Assembly: GCA_033239525.1 (NCBI GenBank)
Contig: BSYO01000020.1
Location: 6,139,892-6,203,891 of the forward strand
Length of the DNA stretch: 64,000 nt
Reading direction: 5' to 3'
Source of the DNA: Nepenthes gracilis
Taxonomy: Eukaryota; Streptophyta; Magnoliopsida; Caryophyllales; Nepenthaceae
Made by a program: the position numbers and the translations under genes. The notes beneath the pieces were generated by a model. That model was not told the DNA's origin. It made no database searches and saw nothing but the letters and a program-made list of their open reading frames with translations. Shown here piece by piece: positions 22,277-34,800 of this stretch. The first letter of the stretch is position 1; every line of letters starts with the position of its first letter.

Positions 22277-22574
22277 TTTTCATTGTATGGACAATGATAT
22301 TGAAAATTTCTATTTTATTGTTGTGATATTTCTCAAAATTGTGTACATATTAATTAATTTGAGAATATCATTAAGTTGGACAAAGAATAAACATAGGGTT
22401 TATTCATTAAGTAAAGTTACCGGATGACTTGAGAAATTAATATATTGTAATACATGGAAGATATTACTCATTATTAGAGGACTTATCGCCATGATTTATA
22501 TATTTATTTCTTAAAGTTTGAAAAATTGATGATTTAGTTATCACATCAAGTTAAATATGGACCAAGTGGGAGAA
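22277..22574 (+). other. Copia 3' untranslated region and polypurine tract
   Basis: AT-rich, no coding signal. The last bases before the 3' LTR, aagtgggagaa (about 22564-22574), are the probable polypurine tract. Confidence 0.7.
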
Positions 22575-23055
22575 TGTGGGCTTCAGCCCAAATCCAAAAA
22601 TGATGAGCTGGCCCATGAGTCGATGCGCCGATCGAGCCGCGAGCCACGAACGGCTTGTCTGAAGCCGATTTCGAGCCGTAGGGTTTCGTTGCCTTCTTCA
22701 TCTTCCTCGATCAATTCATCTCCATTTGCCGTTTTTCTCAGTTAATTGCTGAAGCATTTGTGATCCATTAAGTGGTGATAACTCTCCCATTAAGTTAATT
22801 AATCAATTTTGGCCAGTTTGAGTATGACACGCTCGGTTGAGGCGGGTGATGGTTTCGCCTATAAATTGAGCTTTCTGGCTTTGTCCCTGGCACCCAACTC
22901 AAGCTATACACCATCTAAACGAGTGAAGGAGTGTCCAGAAGCACGGAGCCGATCCGAATCGAACGTCCGAAAATAGAGCACAAAATGGCCGAAAATATAT
23001 TAATCGATTTTAAATTCCGCTTTTGTGGTTGTTCTAGCCACATAATTTTCTAACA
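22575..23055 (+). repeat. Copia 3' LTR
   Basis: 481 bp, tgtggg...taaca, followed by the target duplication tattc (23056-23060). It is colinear with the 5' LTR except for the ~20-bp length difference. Confidence 0.92.
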
Positions 23056-23060
23056 TATTC

Positions 23061-23570
23061 TTCCCAGCTCAGTTCTCTAGATTCTAACAATTGTGGTCAA
23101 CGAATTAGGTCAACATTCTCTACAGCTTAGTCCTCCGAGTTCTAATACAATGGTCAACGAATCCGGTTAACGCTCTTTTCAACTTAGTTATCCAGATTCT
23201 GACGATGTGGTCAATGAGTCCGATTAACATTCTTTTCAGTTCAATTCTCTGGATCCTAATGCTGCGATCAATGAATCCGGTCAACATTCTCTCTAGTTTA
23301 GTTCTCCAAGTTCTAGTATAATAATCAACAAATCCGGTTAACGCTCTGTTCAACTTAATTATTTGGATTCTGACGATGTAGTCAACGAATCCGGTCAACG
23401 TTCTCTCCAATTCAGTTCTCCGAATCCTAACGTTGCGGTCAACGAATCTGGTCAATACTCTCTCAAATTTTGTTCTTTGGATCATAACGTCATGGTCAAT
23501 GAATCGGGTCAGTGTTCTCTTCAACTTAGTTCTCCTGACCTAACGTCGTGGTCAACGAATCTGATCAATA
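23061..23570 (+). repeat. 57-bp tandem repeats, right part
   Basis: About nine imperfect 57-bp units, with gtcaacgaatccggtcaac as the clearest word, recurring at 23095, 23152, 23209 and 23266. As 57 is divisible by three, a long open frame appears on the minus strand (23524-23120, 19-residue periodicity); I regard it as a by-product. It lies just upstream of the 3' LTR of the Tat-like element. Confidence 0.85.
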
Positions 23571-23710
23571 TATCATTCTTCCTCGTCCAACGGATTCAAA
23601 TGCAACGGTCGACAAACCCGTTCGAAGTTTTGGTTCCAGGGAATAGCCCCATTCGTCCCATCGAGAACATGCCAGAGGCCGGAATCCCAAGCCACCAGCA
23701 TAGGGTCTAG

Positions 23711-24634
23711 TGATGGGGATGCTAGTAATAGACGGCCCACAAAGGGGGAAATGGCCCAAAACCAGTAGCGGCCCATTTGCACCTGGAACAGTCAATGCTG
23801 CCGCTGACCAGAGGGGTAGTAGGTAGGCTGGTCGTAGCGCAGGATGAATGCGAGCCACGGTTGAATCGGCCCACACGCACATTCCCAAACCTCAACGAAC
23901 GTCTGCCTTAATTTTTTGCATCCCTAAGAAAGACAACCTCCACCATAACGGCAGCCTCCTATAATCATAGCGCATCCCGGGAGGAATACACACAGATCAG
24001 CGCAGGGAACCCTAACGGTTACCATACGGAAAAGGAAAGGGATCCACCTTCTTGACTGTTACAACCAAGAATGGTGCCCGCATCCATACAGGAAAGACAA
24101 TGATCTCCACAGACGGAGGGCATCTCACCTTACTGCATAAGGAAGGCAGTGGAGGATAATGGCTATAAAAAGTCATGGATATTCACTCTATAGGTATGCT
24201 CTTTTTGGCTAACTAAATGTGCTCTAGTAAACTAAAGTTTACAGAGCTCTTTATGCTCTCAAGCTTTCCAAAGCCCGCTTCATTTCTCTATTTTACTAGT
24301 CCCTTGCGGGCTGAGTATTGGGAGTAACTGCTTCTCGCAAGATTCTATAATCCAAGCCACTCTCTCCACGAGTCATCGCCCACCAACATTCTTGAATACA
24401 CTCTAGACATCCATATTTGCATTCACTGTATTTTGCCCTCTCGACCTCATAAGGTTTTATATTGACTTGACCGTCTGAATGTTTTCGATGAGATAAAATC
24501 TCGTCGTCACCTGATCTTTTGTTTTAAGTTGTGGTACAAAGGAATCGAAATCCAGCAGGCAGAGACCGAAATCCGATGGAATAACTCGATTCGAACCAAA
24601 AGTTTAAGTTTCGAATAATCAGTCCAAATCTTCA
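23711..24634 (+). repeat. 3' LTR of Tat-like element
   Basis: 924 bp, starts tgatggggatgc and ends about ccaaatcttca. TATA-like ctataaaa is at 24163-24170. It is colinear with 5171-6368 except for the ~275 bp missing here. The start motif ctag-tgatggg matches the LTR on the reverse strand at 27268. Confidence 0.78.
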
Positions 24635-26205
24635 TTATTTATTAAATACTTATATTTATATTTTATAAATATATAAAATAATAATCTTTTAAAAAATATA
24701 ATATAAAATAAATTTAAAAAACAATTTAAAAAAGAGAAAAAAGGAATTAAAAAAAAAAAAAGGAAGGGGGAACCCATGCCCGTTGTATTTAACCCCATGG
24801 ACAAGGGCACAGCACAGCAGCCCGTGAAACCGCCTGCGGACTAAGGAAACTGGTAGGTAACAAGGAATCAGTGGACTGCATGTACGAAGCCTTCTCGGCA
24901 TCTTCTACACGCACGCGTCCCCATCAGTCGCAATGGCCATGAATTCCCACTTGTGAACGTGGAACATCGTTGACACGTGAAAAACCCAGTCAAAGAAAAT
25001 AAAAAAATAAAAAATAAAAAACAGAGAAAGCCGATGAGACCCGGTGTCACACGTCTCTTCTTGGTCGTTTTACAGGCCGCACCTCTCTCGTCTGCTGCCT
25101 GGAAAGCCAGCGAAGAAGGATTTTTCCCCCCTTTGCTGTTAATTTTGACCCATAATCTGAAAAATATGATAAATATTTATTTCTTATCTTTTCATATTTA
25201 GCACGTATAGAAAACAAGTCAATAAAAAATATTTATTTATTTAAAAATATTTTCTTTATTCAGCGTTGTCTAAAAAAATATTACCACCATTAATATCATT
25301 GATTTATTTTCTATGATGCTCCATATTTTGTATGCATGCCAAAATTGAAAAATATTTTTGTAATGAGTTATTTTCATAAAAGATATTTTCTATTTAGTAA
25401 ATATATTTTGAAAAATAATCTGAATATATTTCTGAATATTTCTACATGTAAAATATTCATAAGTATGGTATATGTAGTCACGTAGAAATACCCGTAAATA
25501 CGTTGGTGTATAGGATTATAACAACTAGCTCCTTTCTAGCGGATGGAGCTTCATTTTTCATATAAATATAGATGCCCAGTATATCTATTTTGGTCATCTA
25601 CTTTTAAATAGATAATTGTAATTTAACTGTTATTAAAATAATTAAAAATTAATTATTTTTAAATAATTAAATTTTAATTATTTATTTTAAAATGGGTAAT
25701 TAAAATAGAGAAGACGAGTATTTTTCCATCAATTCTTTCATTAAAAATCTGTGTTTTGATGGCAATATGAACATGGATTCGTTCGTATTTACCAATTATT
25801 AGTCTTATAAATAAAAAGCAAAGAACTTTTCTTGGTGTGCAGACCACTTTTCTCATTATACTTGAGAAAAACGTTGACGAAAGGTATAATCTTCACTTTT
25901 TATTTGGCTAGTAAACCGCTTCTCAAACTTGGAATGGGCGTGGTCAAAGAGAAGTTGTGCATGGAAGTCATTAAACCAATGAGTTAGGGATATAAAAGGA
26001 AATGTGAAAAATTTTTACCTTGTCCAGACCTAAAAGCCATTCATCTGTTTTTAATTTCCTTATTTATTTATTTGTACTATTTCTATAGCTTTGATAGTTT
26101 GGTGAGACAAATATCTAGATAAACATCTAAATTAATACAGGAGTATGAGATTCTGAATATAGGATTAGAATGCGTCAACCACCATTATATGTTTTAAATT
26201 GATAC
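24635..26205. other. AT-rich intergenic DNA
   Basis: Long A/T runs, with a more mixed patch at 24770-25110. Several short open frames exist, but none has codon bias, domains or neighbours to support it. I see no recognisable element. Confidence 0.4.
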
Positions 26206-27268
26206 TGATGCATCCCTGGATCCGAACTTCGAACGGATTCGGATGATCCTCTTGATGTGGTTCCGGCTCCGTTCCCTGAGTTGAACCCTGCACACCACTA
26301 AACAGAACAGGAGGTCAGTGTGTCGGCAGAAAGTTGTCCCACCGAAAACACTCCAACGCTCAAGTCAATAAAACAGTCTTCAAAAGAGTGAAACTGAAAC
26401 TGAGAAAGAGAGAGAGACAGAAAGAGTGTTTTTCCCAGATAAAAGAGAGATGTGAGGTCCTCTTGAATATGGGAGATGGGAAGGCAGTAAATGGCCGTGA
26501 GAGGCGCGCTTGTTTGCCTTAGGGTTGAGGGTGGATGTGTTCAGAGTAGTAGCAAGCTCAGGCAATGCTGTGAGTTTCAATGGCCGAGAAAATCGTTCAC
26601 TGAGAGCACTTGTATTTTAGAAAGCGTATGCAGTTGCGAGAGTAATGGAAAGCCTGATTGAGAGTGTAATTGGAAGCGTGCCCTGGATGGTGAATCCAGG
26701 ATTTCTTTTGTGGTGGAGAGGGCGATCCTCCTTATTTGGAAGGAGAGATTGTCTCCGTGATTTGCTGGCTGGCCTTCCTTTTGGGGCTGATGTTGGTTGC
26801 CAAATTGTGAAGGATAGTTTCCTTCTGAGGCGACCGACGACTTTTCAAATCGGACACCTTCCTTCTGTGCATGTTACCGTTGGAGAGCCTGGGTTGGCAA
26901 AGATTTGGAGAAATCTGGCGCCTTCCTTATATGGGAGGCGCCAATATTGCCAATGTCCTTTTTGGTGCCAGCTAGGATCGTGGAATATCCCTGGAAAGCC
27001 GTTACTAGCCTTTTGATGATTCGTGGGCCTAAACAGTCCAGGCCTGTTACTGTAGGAAAGCCTCTTTGGGCCCAATGCGCGTAACACAGACGGTCAACGT
27101 TTGAGTTGACCATATGCTAGCGAGTTGGCCGCTCGGACAGTCAACGACAGTGTTGACCGCCCTGGGCCTTTCAATTTTGGGCCCGTTCTGGGCCGCAAGA
27201 AATGTTGACCGTCCCTCTTGGGCATTTGTTGACTTCTTAGGGCCAGCCCATTCCTAGTATACCCATCA
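26206..27268 (-). repeat. LTR of a truncated Tat-like element on the reverse strand
   Basis: On the minus strand it starts tgatgggtatactagg at 27268, preceded by a G-rich PPT (ggggggctag, 27278-27269), and ends ggatgcatca at 26206. Start, PPT and end match the LTR type of the element at 5171-24634. It is 1063 bp long. The internal sequence to its right shows tandem repeats as expected upstream of a 3' LTR, so this is the 3' end of an element. No second LTR is found to the right, so the 5' part is gone. Confidence 0.65.
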
Positions 27269-27379
27269 CTAGCCCCCCATGCTGGTGGTCAGAATTCAGG
27301 CCTCCAGTGTGTTCATGATGGGATGCCCCTTATTGCCCAGAGGGTCCCATGGAGTTTCATGAAAGACGTGAAGGAGTGT

Positions 27380-27640
27380 TTGACCGGAATTGTTGACCGT
27401 CTTGGTCAATTCCGAAGAACCAGAATTGTTGATCGTCCTTGTCAATTCCGAAGAACCAGAATTGTTGACCGTCCTAGTCAATTCCGGAGAACAAGAATTG
27501 TTGACCGTCCTGGTCAATTCCGGAGCACCAGAATTGTTGACCGTCCTGGTCAATTCCGGAGCACCAGAATTGTTGACCGTCCTGGTCAATTCCAGAACAC
27601 CATAACTGTTGATCGTCTTGGTCAATTCAAGCGTTTTTTC
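27380..27640 (-). repeat. 36-bp tandem repeats
   Basis: About seven copies of a 36-bp unit (ttgttgaccgtcctggtcaa then ttccggagcaccagaa). Each unit is an imperfect palindrome (ggtcaattc ... gaattgttgacc) and could fold. Length divisible by three gives open frames on both strands with a 12-residue period; I do not treat them as genes. It lies internal to the LTR at 26206-27268, in the same place as the 57-bp repeats of the larger element. Confidence 0.85.
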
Positions 27641-27649
27641 TGCCCGGCC

Positions 27650-28931
27650 TTTAGCCGGTTTGCAGTCTTGGCCAAAATAATAGTCTTAGATATTTTGGGA
27701 TTATCACTTCTAATTATCCTCAAATATTCAAGTTAATGAAAGGCTCTTAATAAAAGAGTCAGAGAGAGTATGTGGATTGGAAGGATTCAAACTCGAAGGA
27801 AAATTTTGTGGGAAGGGTGTGATGTTATTAAGGGCAAGCTTTGAACCCCTTTTGTACTGATTAAGTATTGCAGAACTAAATTTTAGAAACCTTCCAATCA
27901 ACTAGGGAGTGGACGCTCTAAATGTACTTTGATCTCTCTATCCTTAGATGCCCTTATTGTGCTAACAAACTTGATATTTATAGAGGCACAAAGCCATGGT
28001 GTGGGTTGTTTTTCCTCGTAGTGGGGTTACGGGTCAGACCTTGAAGTTGGAGAGGGTTGCTAATCATTTAAGTCAATTAGCATCAGGGACATTCTAGATC
28101 ATAGATTATGGTGAAAATTCCTTGTGCTGGAATGTATAGATCATGGATGGACATATATTCTTGATGGTTTATTGATTAAGGATACAAAATTTCAATTAAG
28201 TGTAGAGAGCCAGTCACTTAGCAGAGAAACCCATCCCCCTCACCTTGCCTATCTGGAGTAGCATTAACCACCTAAAGAGGGATGCTTTGGCACGGATGTT
28301 TTCAATCACTCGGTAACTAATCAATCAGCTTAGTCACCTAGGCTATAGATGGAATGTCTTTATTAGTCTCCTTCCTAAGTCACCTACCCTTGGGTTGGCC
28401 CTTAGTGGCACTATATTCAATAATCTAAACCCTCTATTTCATTTATGTGTTGTATCGATAGGTACAGATTAGTTTGAATTTTTGTTGGACCAAAACCTAG
28501 CCCCTAGTTGAAGCCTAAATTTGGGCTTCAAAGATTTAAATAGGGCCCTCCAAGTCATTTTTTTCCTTCATTCAAATAAGTGGTCCTTCCTAATAAAATG
28601 TTGAGCTCTTGGCATTGTTAAAACGTGGTTGTCATGTCATTCAATCAACATGCCTTGACTAGTCATTATTGTAGAGACTCTTTGCTTTGGATTCGCACGA
28701 AAGTTGTGAGAATAGGTTGCAACTAGCAAGGTTTGTTGTTTGAAATGTAGTATTTCAGGTTTGTTATACTGCTTATAAAAAGGGCAAGCTTGGCTCTAAA
28801 TTTCTTCGTATATTGTTTCTTGGCTTCTTTTACTAATGAAGTCCAAGAGACTCTTTTAATCAAGCTTTCTCTTGAGGATCATTTCTCCAAATAAAAAAAA
28901 AAATTAGAAGCATTTCTACGAAGATATTTTA
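27650..28931. other. unassigned sequence, probably old internal element DNA
   Basis: No domain could be read. Near 27640 a GC-rich palindrome-like patch (cccggcctttagccgg) resembles the gccggctaaccggccggc patch at 14322 in the larger element, suggesting the first few hundred bases still belong to the reverse-strand element. The remainder is AT-rich without coding signal. A poly-A run is at 28892-28903, next to the following LTR. Confidence 0.35.
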
Positions 28932-30982
28932 TGTGAGGTTTTGGTTTTTAAAATATTATAATTAGGAGTAATTAAATTAATATAATTAAAATTAGACTTA
29001 ATATATATGAAAAATTAAGTTTCAGAAGAGGAATAGGGTATCGGTGGGGGATGCTCGCTGGGCACCTGAGGCGGCATAGGGGCGTCCATTCCAGGGCAAT
29101 GGCGCCTACCTGCTTCTCGAGCACCGGTAGGGGGCGCCAAATCCAGCGTATGCATGCCAAAAGCATGCTGGTGGCACGCTTGAGCACCCATTCCAATGCT
29201 GCCACACCTAATATTCGCTCGACTGGTGTTCGACTACTAGTCTGTATATTTAAACACAAGAGGGTTTCTTTTTCAGTCATTTGTGGCAAATCTGAGAGAG
29301 AGGAGAGAGAGAGAGAACGCGAAGGAGAAGAGACAGGAGGAGATCGAAGTATCGAATCCGTTTCCGACTTAGAGCTAGTTAAAGAAGTTGTAGATTAGGT
29401 CGAGACAAGTGCACTTATATACTTTTCTTCCTCTTGTTACACTTTTTATTCCGTTCTTTTCATTTATTTTGTTCCGATAACTTTCTAAATTTATATTTTG
29501 TAAAACCTATATCTTGTGTATGTATATATATTGATTTTATATCCGATTTTTAAATTTTGTAAGGTATTATACTTCCAACGAAACCCTAACCCCACCCCTG
29601 TATTTTCTCCTGTTTATTTTGGGATTTATGTATAATATAGACTTGAAACTTGGAACCCTGACTTATGAACGTAATTATTTGATATTTGCTCACATGTATT
29701 TGGTATATGTTATGTTGTATGTTCTAAAAATCTTGTTGAATATTTTTATGAAAGAATTTATTGTCTAGAAGCTACAAAGCTTTGTTGGGCTCGAAGTGAT
29801 AAGGATTTTCTAATGTTTTCCCAAGCTTTATGTTATTTTGTGCATGCATTTAAAATTATGTAAAGACTTAAGCTCCCAAGCAAAAAGACAATTTGTATCT
29901 GTATTCAAAAAATATGAAATTATACAAAATATATGAAGAAAACTCCACAATTTATTATATTTGATGATTTGTTCTCCACGGAGTGAGAACTTTGTATAAG
30001 AATATGGTGGACCTTTTCATAAGATAAGTAATCATAAAACTGGACCAAAGATTTGTATTTCAGATGGTGATATTCTTTGACATACCTAATGATATTACAA
30101 TAGTAGATCAATGAATATTCTTGGGCCACGGGAGGCGCTATGGTAGCATATGTGTTATTAGGCATCGTATATTAGGTGAAAGGTATACCGTCCGCCACGG
30201 GATGTTAAAGTTGAGGAATCGTGGGTAGTGCCTTAGAATGTGTGGATGCATACACATTTCGTTTATCGTTCGACTATTTAATTAATTAGTAAAACCTACT
30301 AGCCCTGATCCCTAAATAATGAATGAATTTCTACATATTTTAGAATCTAAATGAATCAGATATAGAATGTGAAAAGATAAATGTATTTTAAAAAATATAT
30401 TTAATTAAACTTCATGTTTATGCATTCATATTATACTCCTACTTTCCTTCTCTAGATTTATTTTGAGTATATTACTTATCATCTTTGATTATATTATACT
30501 TTGTTGAGTATCTTGCTCACTCATTACTATTTTCTTATCTTTAGATGAGTACGAACTTATACCTGATGAGGCGGAGTAAAGAACAGCATTTGGCTAGGTA
30601 GTGGACTTGGAAGATTATTCTGTAAATCCAGATTTTTGTGATTTTGTACTTATATATGGAGAAAATTTCTGTACATTTTGATGTATATTTTTATACTAAT
30701 GATGTGTAGATTAGTTTAGTTTCACTATGTATTGATGATTGTATATATTTTCGCAAGTTATTGTGATTTGTTTAGGTACCTAGTGGCATCTCTTATGAAC
30801 CGGCATTGTATCCGGATATATGACGTTAGAGCCATGAATGGATTGTGGCATTTTGGATCCTTTGCGTGATTGTTGTCGTGATATACATGTTGTTCAATGG
30901 TATTATACAGGTTTATATCTATCTAACGGACATTTTACATATAGAACCTTACCGGTTTCCGGTAAAAATAGGGTCTGTCACA
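28932..30982 (+). repeat. solo LTR, about 2.05 kb
   Basis: Starts tgtgaggttttgg and ends gggtctgtcaca, with no element interior on either side. TATA-like tatatttaaa is near 29246, followed by a gagagagaggag simple repeat (29292-29330) that is also found after the TATA of the LTR at 62730. Flanks tttta and cctta are only a partial match for a duplication. Ends and length suggest a chromovirus-type Gypsy LTR, which is inference. Confidence 0.6.
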
Positions 30983-31069
30983 CCTTATGAAGCGTTGGTG
31001 ATGAAAATTATCATGATTTCTTTCTTTTAGATAGGGAACCATCTTAAATTTCTTCTTTTAAGTGAAACC

Positions 31070-31773
31070 TGTTGGGGTCACTCCCGAGTGGCAGTAGTCC
31101 GCGGACTCCATTGGAAGAATGGACGAGGACTTTTTTTGAAGCGTCATGTCCGAGAGGACGTGGACGAGGACTCCTAAAGTGTAGGCGTTGACTCTATCCT
31201 TGTAGGCCTGCTGCGGCCGTTTCTACAGGTGGGTTGGTCACCTACCCTGCTTGAAAGTTGTGGCGCAACAACTTTCCAGGTGCCAGGCCTGCCATTTGGC
31301 ACGCCAGGCGTGCGCCTGCCATGGCAGCCTAGGGTGTACGTGCGTGTAACCCATCGCGCAGAGGTTGGCCGGCCTGTCCACCCCCGCCTTTATGTATATA
31401 TATATAGAGCTTGTGCCCTTGCTTGTTAGTGTGTGAGAGCTGAGACATTGTGTAGGAAGAGCTTTTGAGAGAGAGCTGTGGGCAAGCTTTGTAAAGATAG
31501 AGTGAGAAACACTTTAGTGAGAGAAGTTGCACACTTGAAGATTGTTTTCTTTCGTTTGAGCTTGTGTAGTTAACACTTGTAAACAATCCTTTTATAGTGC
31601 ATCATTTTGTGATTTTTCCCTTGTTAAAAGAAGGGTTTTCCACGTTAAATTTGTGTGTTCTCTTTCGTTCTCTATCTCTACTTATTGTGTCCGTCCGAGA
31701 GCTCTGCTCTGTATAGCTGTCCGAGAACCTTGTCCGCTCGGTCACCGTGCCTTCCGCGCGTTTTGCTCCAACA
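31070..31773 (+). repeat. Copia array LTR 1
   Basis: 704 bp, tgttggggtcactccc...gctccaaca. TATA-like run tatgtatatatatatag near 31391. Followed by primer site tggtatcagaga at 31776-31787. Confidence 0.93.
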
Positions 31774-31802
31774 AGTGGTATCAGAGATCTTGGTTCTTTG
31801 AA

Positions 31803-34800
31803 CGATGATCTTGTTGCTGATGGAGGTTGGAAGTAAGATGATCTGTTTGAACGGATCAAACTTTGACACTTCGCAAAGCAAGATGTCGAACTTCGCTTCT
31901 CATAAAGTCCATGTATAATTCCGTTTTTTGCCGCAAAGAAACCGGTGGATAAAACGAACGAGCAAAGGGACGTTGGAGCACAAGCAAGTGTGCGGCTATA
32001 TACAGCTAGCCAGTGGACGACAACGTGTACAACCACGCGTTCAGGTGAGTCCGGGATGCCAAGACGCTTGGGAGAAGCTTGAAAAGCTCTTTGCCTCCAA
32101 ATCTGGAAATAACAAAATTTTTCACTTGATGCGGCTGATGCAAGTACGGTACATGGACGGGTCATCTGTCGCCGATCACCTGAATGAGTTTCAGGGCTGC
32201 GTGGATAGGCTGAATGGCGTGGGGATCAAGTTCGAGGATGAGGTCCTCGGACTATGGTTGCTAGCAACCCTCCCGGACTCGTGGGAGGTTATGAGGATCA
32301 CCATTGCCAATACAGCTCCAAATGGCGTGGTGACTTTAGAGATGGCCAAAGGAGCTGTGCTGAACGAAGAAGTGCGACGGCGTTCTCAAGGCACGTCCAC
32401 CTCTCAGCACTCCGAAGTCCTTGTTACTGAATGTAGGGGAAGGAGCCGAGGACGTGGCCCAAAGTCTGAAGACAAAGGGCGGAGTAAGTCACGTTCCTGG
32501 TATCAAGACATGGAGTGCCACCATTGTGGCAGGAAAGACCACATCAAGAAGTTTTGTTACAAGTGGAAGCGTAAAAATGCTACCAAGCAAAGGGGCGAGA
32601 AGAGACATGGCGAGGAAGAGTCTTTGGTCTCTGTTGTGACAGGAGAAGATCTCCTTTTGGCCCGCGAGTCTGAGGACTTAGTGGCTGTGGCTGAGCAATC
32701 CTCGGATTGGGTAGTGGATTCTCGGCGCTTCAACTACGTTACCTCCCGAGAGAATCAAGCCACTTACACTTAGTGCGCCCTGTGAGTATTAAGAATGGGC
32801 AACAAAGAAGAGACGTCCAGTTCATTGGGACGTGGTGACATCACCTTGCTGATAAGCACTGGAGCCCGATTGACATTGAAGGACGTCCGACACGTCCCTG
32901 ATATTCGTATGAATATCATTTCAGCGGGACAGCTTGACAATGAAGGCTACTACAGCGTCTTCTGTGACGGCAGTTTCAAGTTGAAAAAGGGCTCCATGGT
33001 GGTTGCCCGAGGAGTTAAGGCTTCAAGCCTTTACATAGTTAAAGCCCAGGCTGAGGTGGCTGAGGTGAATGCCATAAGAAGTGTGGAGTCCTCGGATCTC
33101 GTGGCCTGAGAGGCTCGGACACATGAGTGAGCATGGCATGAGTCATCGCGCAAAGAAGGGTCTCATTCCGAGATGGATGGAGACATGCCGAGGACTTTCC
33201 CTCCTGCATGGCGGGAAGCAACGTAGAGTCTCCTTTTCGGAGATATGTCTTGCAAGAGGTCCGAGGTTTTTGGAGCTCGTCCACACTGATGTGTGTGGTC
33301 CCCTCCCGGAGAAGTCATTTGGGGAGCACAATATTTTGTCTCATTTATTGACGATCGCCGAGAGAAGTCGGGTGTTCCCTTTGAAGACCAAAGATCAGGT
33401 TACGGGAACCTTTGAGCAGTTCCATGTCCTCGTTGAGTGGGAGACCGGGAGGAGGCTCAAGGTCGTTCGGAGCGATAACGGCGGAGAGTATATTGGAACG
33501 TTTGATGCCTACTGTAGAGCTCACGACATCAGACATCAGAAAACTCCACCTAAGACGCCTGAACAATGGCGTGGCGGCGTAGGATGAATCGCACCCGATG
33601 GAAAGGGTCAGGTGCATGTTATCCGAGGCCAGGCTACCAGGATCCTTTTGGGCTGAGGCCTTGAGGACGGCCGCCCACGTGATCAACCGGTCGCCCTGTA
33701 AGCCTCTGGACGGGGAAGTTCTAGAGCAGATTTGGACCGAAAAAGAACTAGTGTACAGCCATCTTCGGACTTTCGGCTGTAAAGCCTTTGTTCATATTCC
33801 GAGAGATGAAAGGACCAAGCTGGAGCCAAAGACTATGCAATGTGTCTTTCTGGGCTATGGCGAGGATGAATTTGGGTATAGGTTTTATGACCCAAAGGAA
33901 AAGAAGCTGGTACGGTCCCGCGACGTGGTCTTCGTTGAGAACGAGACCATCGAGGACATTGGGAAGGAGCAGAAGTCTCCTCCCACTACTTCCCGGACGG
34001 ACAGATTTGATACTGATGTTGTCCATCCAGTGCCTTCTGAGTCCGATGTCAGCGGTTCAGGTGTGGCAGGCAACCAAGATGAGGCGGTTCCTACGTCTCA
34101 AGACCTGGTTGAAGATTTGGCACCTCCTCAGGCCGAGGTAGCCCCATCAAGACGGTCCGTGCAGTGAGTGAGGCGTCCCGTCCGTCCGTCTTCAAGCAAG
34201 TGAGTTTGTCCTCTCACCGATGGTTGGAGAACCGAAAGATTTTAACGAGGCCATGGTAGCGCCGGAAGGATGAATGGTTTGAAGCCGCGAAGGAAGAAAT
34301 GGTTTCTTTTCATAAAACCATACCTTTGAGTCAAGCTAAATTGCCTAAGGGAAAGAAGGCTCAAGAACAAATGGGTCTTACGCTTTGGCGGACACACGAG
34401 TAAGCCAAGACACAAGGCACGACTTGTGGTGAAGGGTTTCAACGAAAGGGTGTTGACTTTGATGAAATCTTCGCACCAGTTTGTGAAGATGTCCTCGGTC
34501 CGTGTAGTGCTCTCGGGACCGGCGCCGACTTTGGATCCGGAGATAGAGCAATTGACGCCTGACACAGCATTTTTTCATGGAGATTTAGGGAAGAAATCTA
34601 TATGGAGCAACCGGAAGGGTTTGCATTCAAAGGAAGGAAGGACTTGTCTGTCGCTTGAAGAAGAGCTTGTATGGGCTGAAACAAGCTCCCGAGACAAAGG
34701 GTATCGAAGTTTGAGTCACTGGCTGGTCGGACAAGGGTACCATAAGACTTCTTCGACCACCGTGTCTTTGTTCGTAAGTTCTCGAAATGACTTTGTCATC

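Larger units (their letters stand above)
16794..23055 (+). mobile_element. Ty1/Copia retrotransposon with both LTRs and TSD
   Basis: Flanked by a perfect 5-bp duplication tattc (16789-16793 and 23056-23060). LTRs of 502 and 481 bp both begin tgtgggcttcagccc and end ttttctaaca. An iMet-type primer site follows the 5' LTR, and a purine-rich tract (aagtgggagaa) precedes the 3' LTR. The polyprotein is in Copia order: gag, protease, integrase, RT, RNase H. The LTRs are very similar; the main difference is a ~20-bp length change near 16835. The insertion is thus fairly young compared with its Gypsy host. Internal deletion and stops make it non-autonomous. Confidence 0.93.
5171..24634 (+). mobile_element. 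Tat-like Ty3/Gypsy retrotransposon, complete but dead, with nested insertions
   Basis: LTRs at 5171-6368 and 23711-24634 share long colinear blocks (for example agacggcccacaaagg, gcatcccggga, cggttaccatac). Between them are primer site, gag, protease, RT, RNase H, a second RNase H, integrase, 39-bp repeats, an antisense ORF and 57-bp repeats, which is the full Tat layout. Two younger insertions are nested inside: a solo LTR at 12358-~14230 and a Copia element at 16794-23055. Without them the element would be about 11.3 kb. I could not find a matching target-site duplication (5166-5170 agttc against 24635-24639 ttatt), so one end may be altered. Many stops make it non-autonomous. Confidence 0.8.

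Noticed and set aside
23120..23524. 134-residue repetitive frame on the minus strand
   Set aside because: Produced by 57-bp tandem repeats whose length is divisible by three; no stop can occur once one unit is open.
5166..24639. Target-site duplication of the large Gypsy element
   Set aside because: agttc and ttatt do not match, and shifting the borders by a few bases did not help.
24977..25201. 74-residue open frame with a basic N-terminus
   Set aside because: Low-complexity lysine-rich start from an A-rich tract, no homology by eye, no promoter context.
26645..27016. 123-residue open frame that might be a host gene
   Set aside because: It lies entirely within an LTR, on the strand opposite to it, with no domain.
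27296..27736. Repetitive open frames on both strands
   Set aside because: Produced by 36-bp tandem repeats; both strands and several frames are open, which speaks against coding.
28927..30987. Target-site duplication of the solo LTR
   Set aside because: tttta against cctta agrees at only three of five positions; it could be chance.
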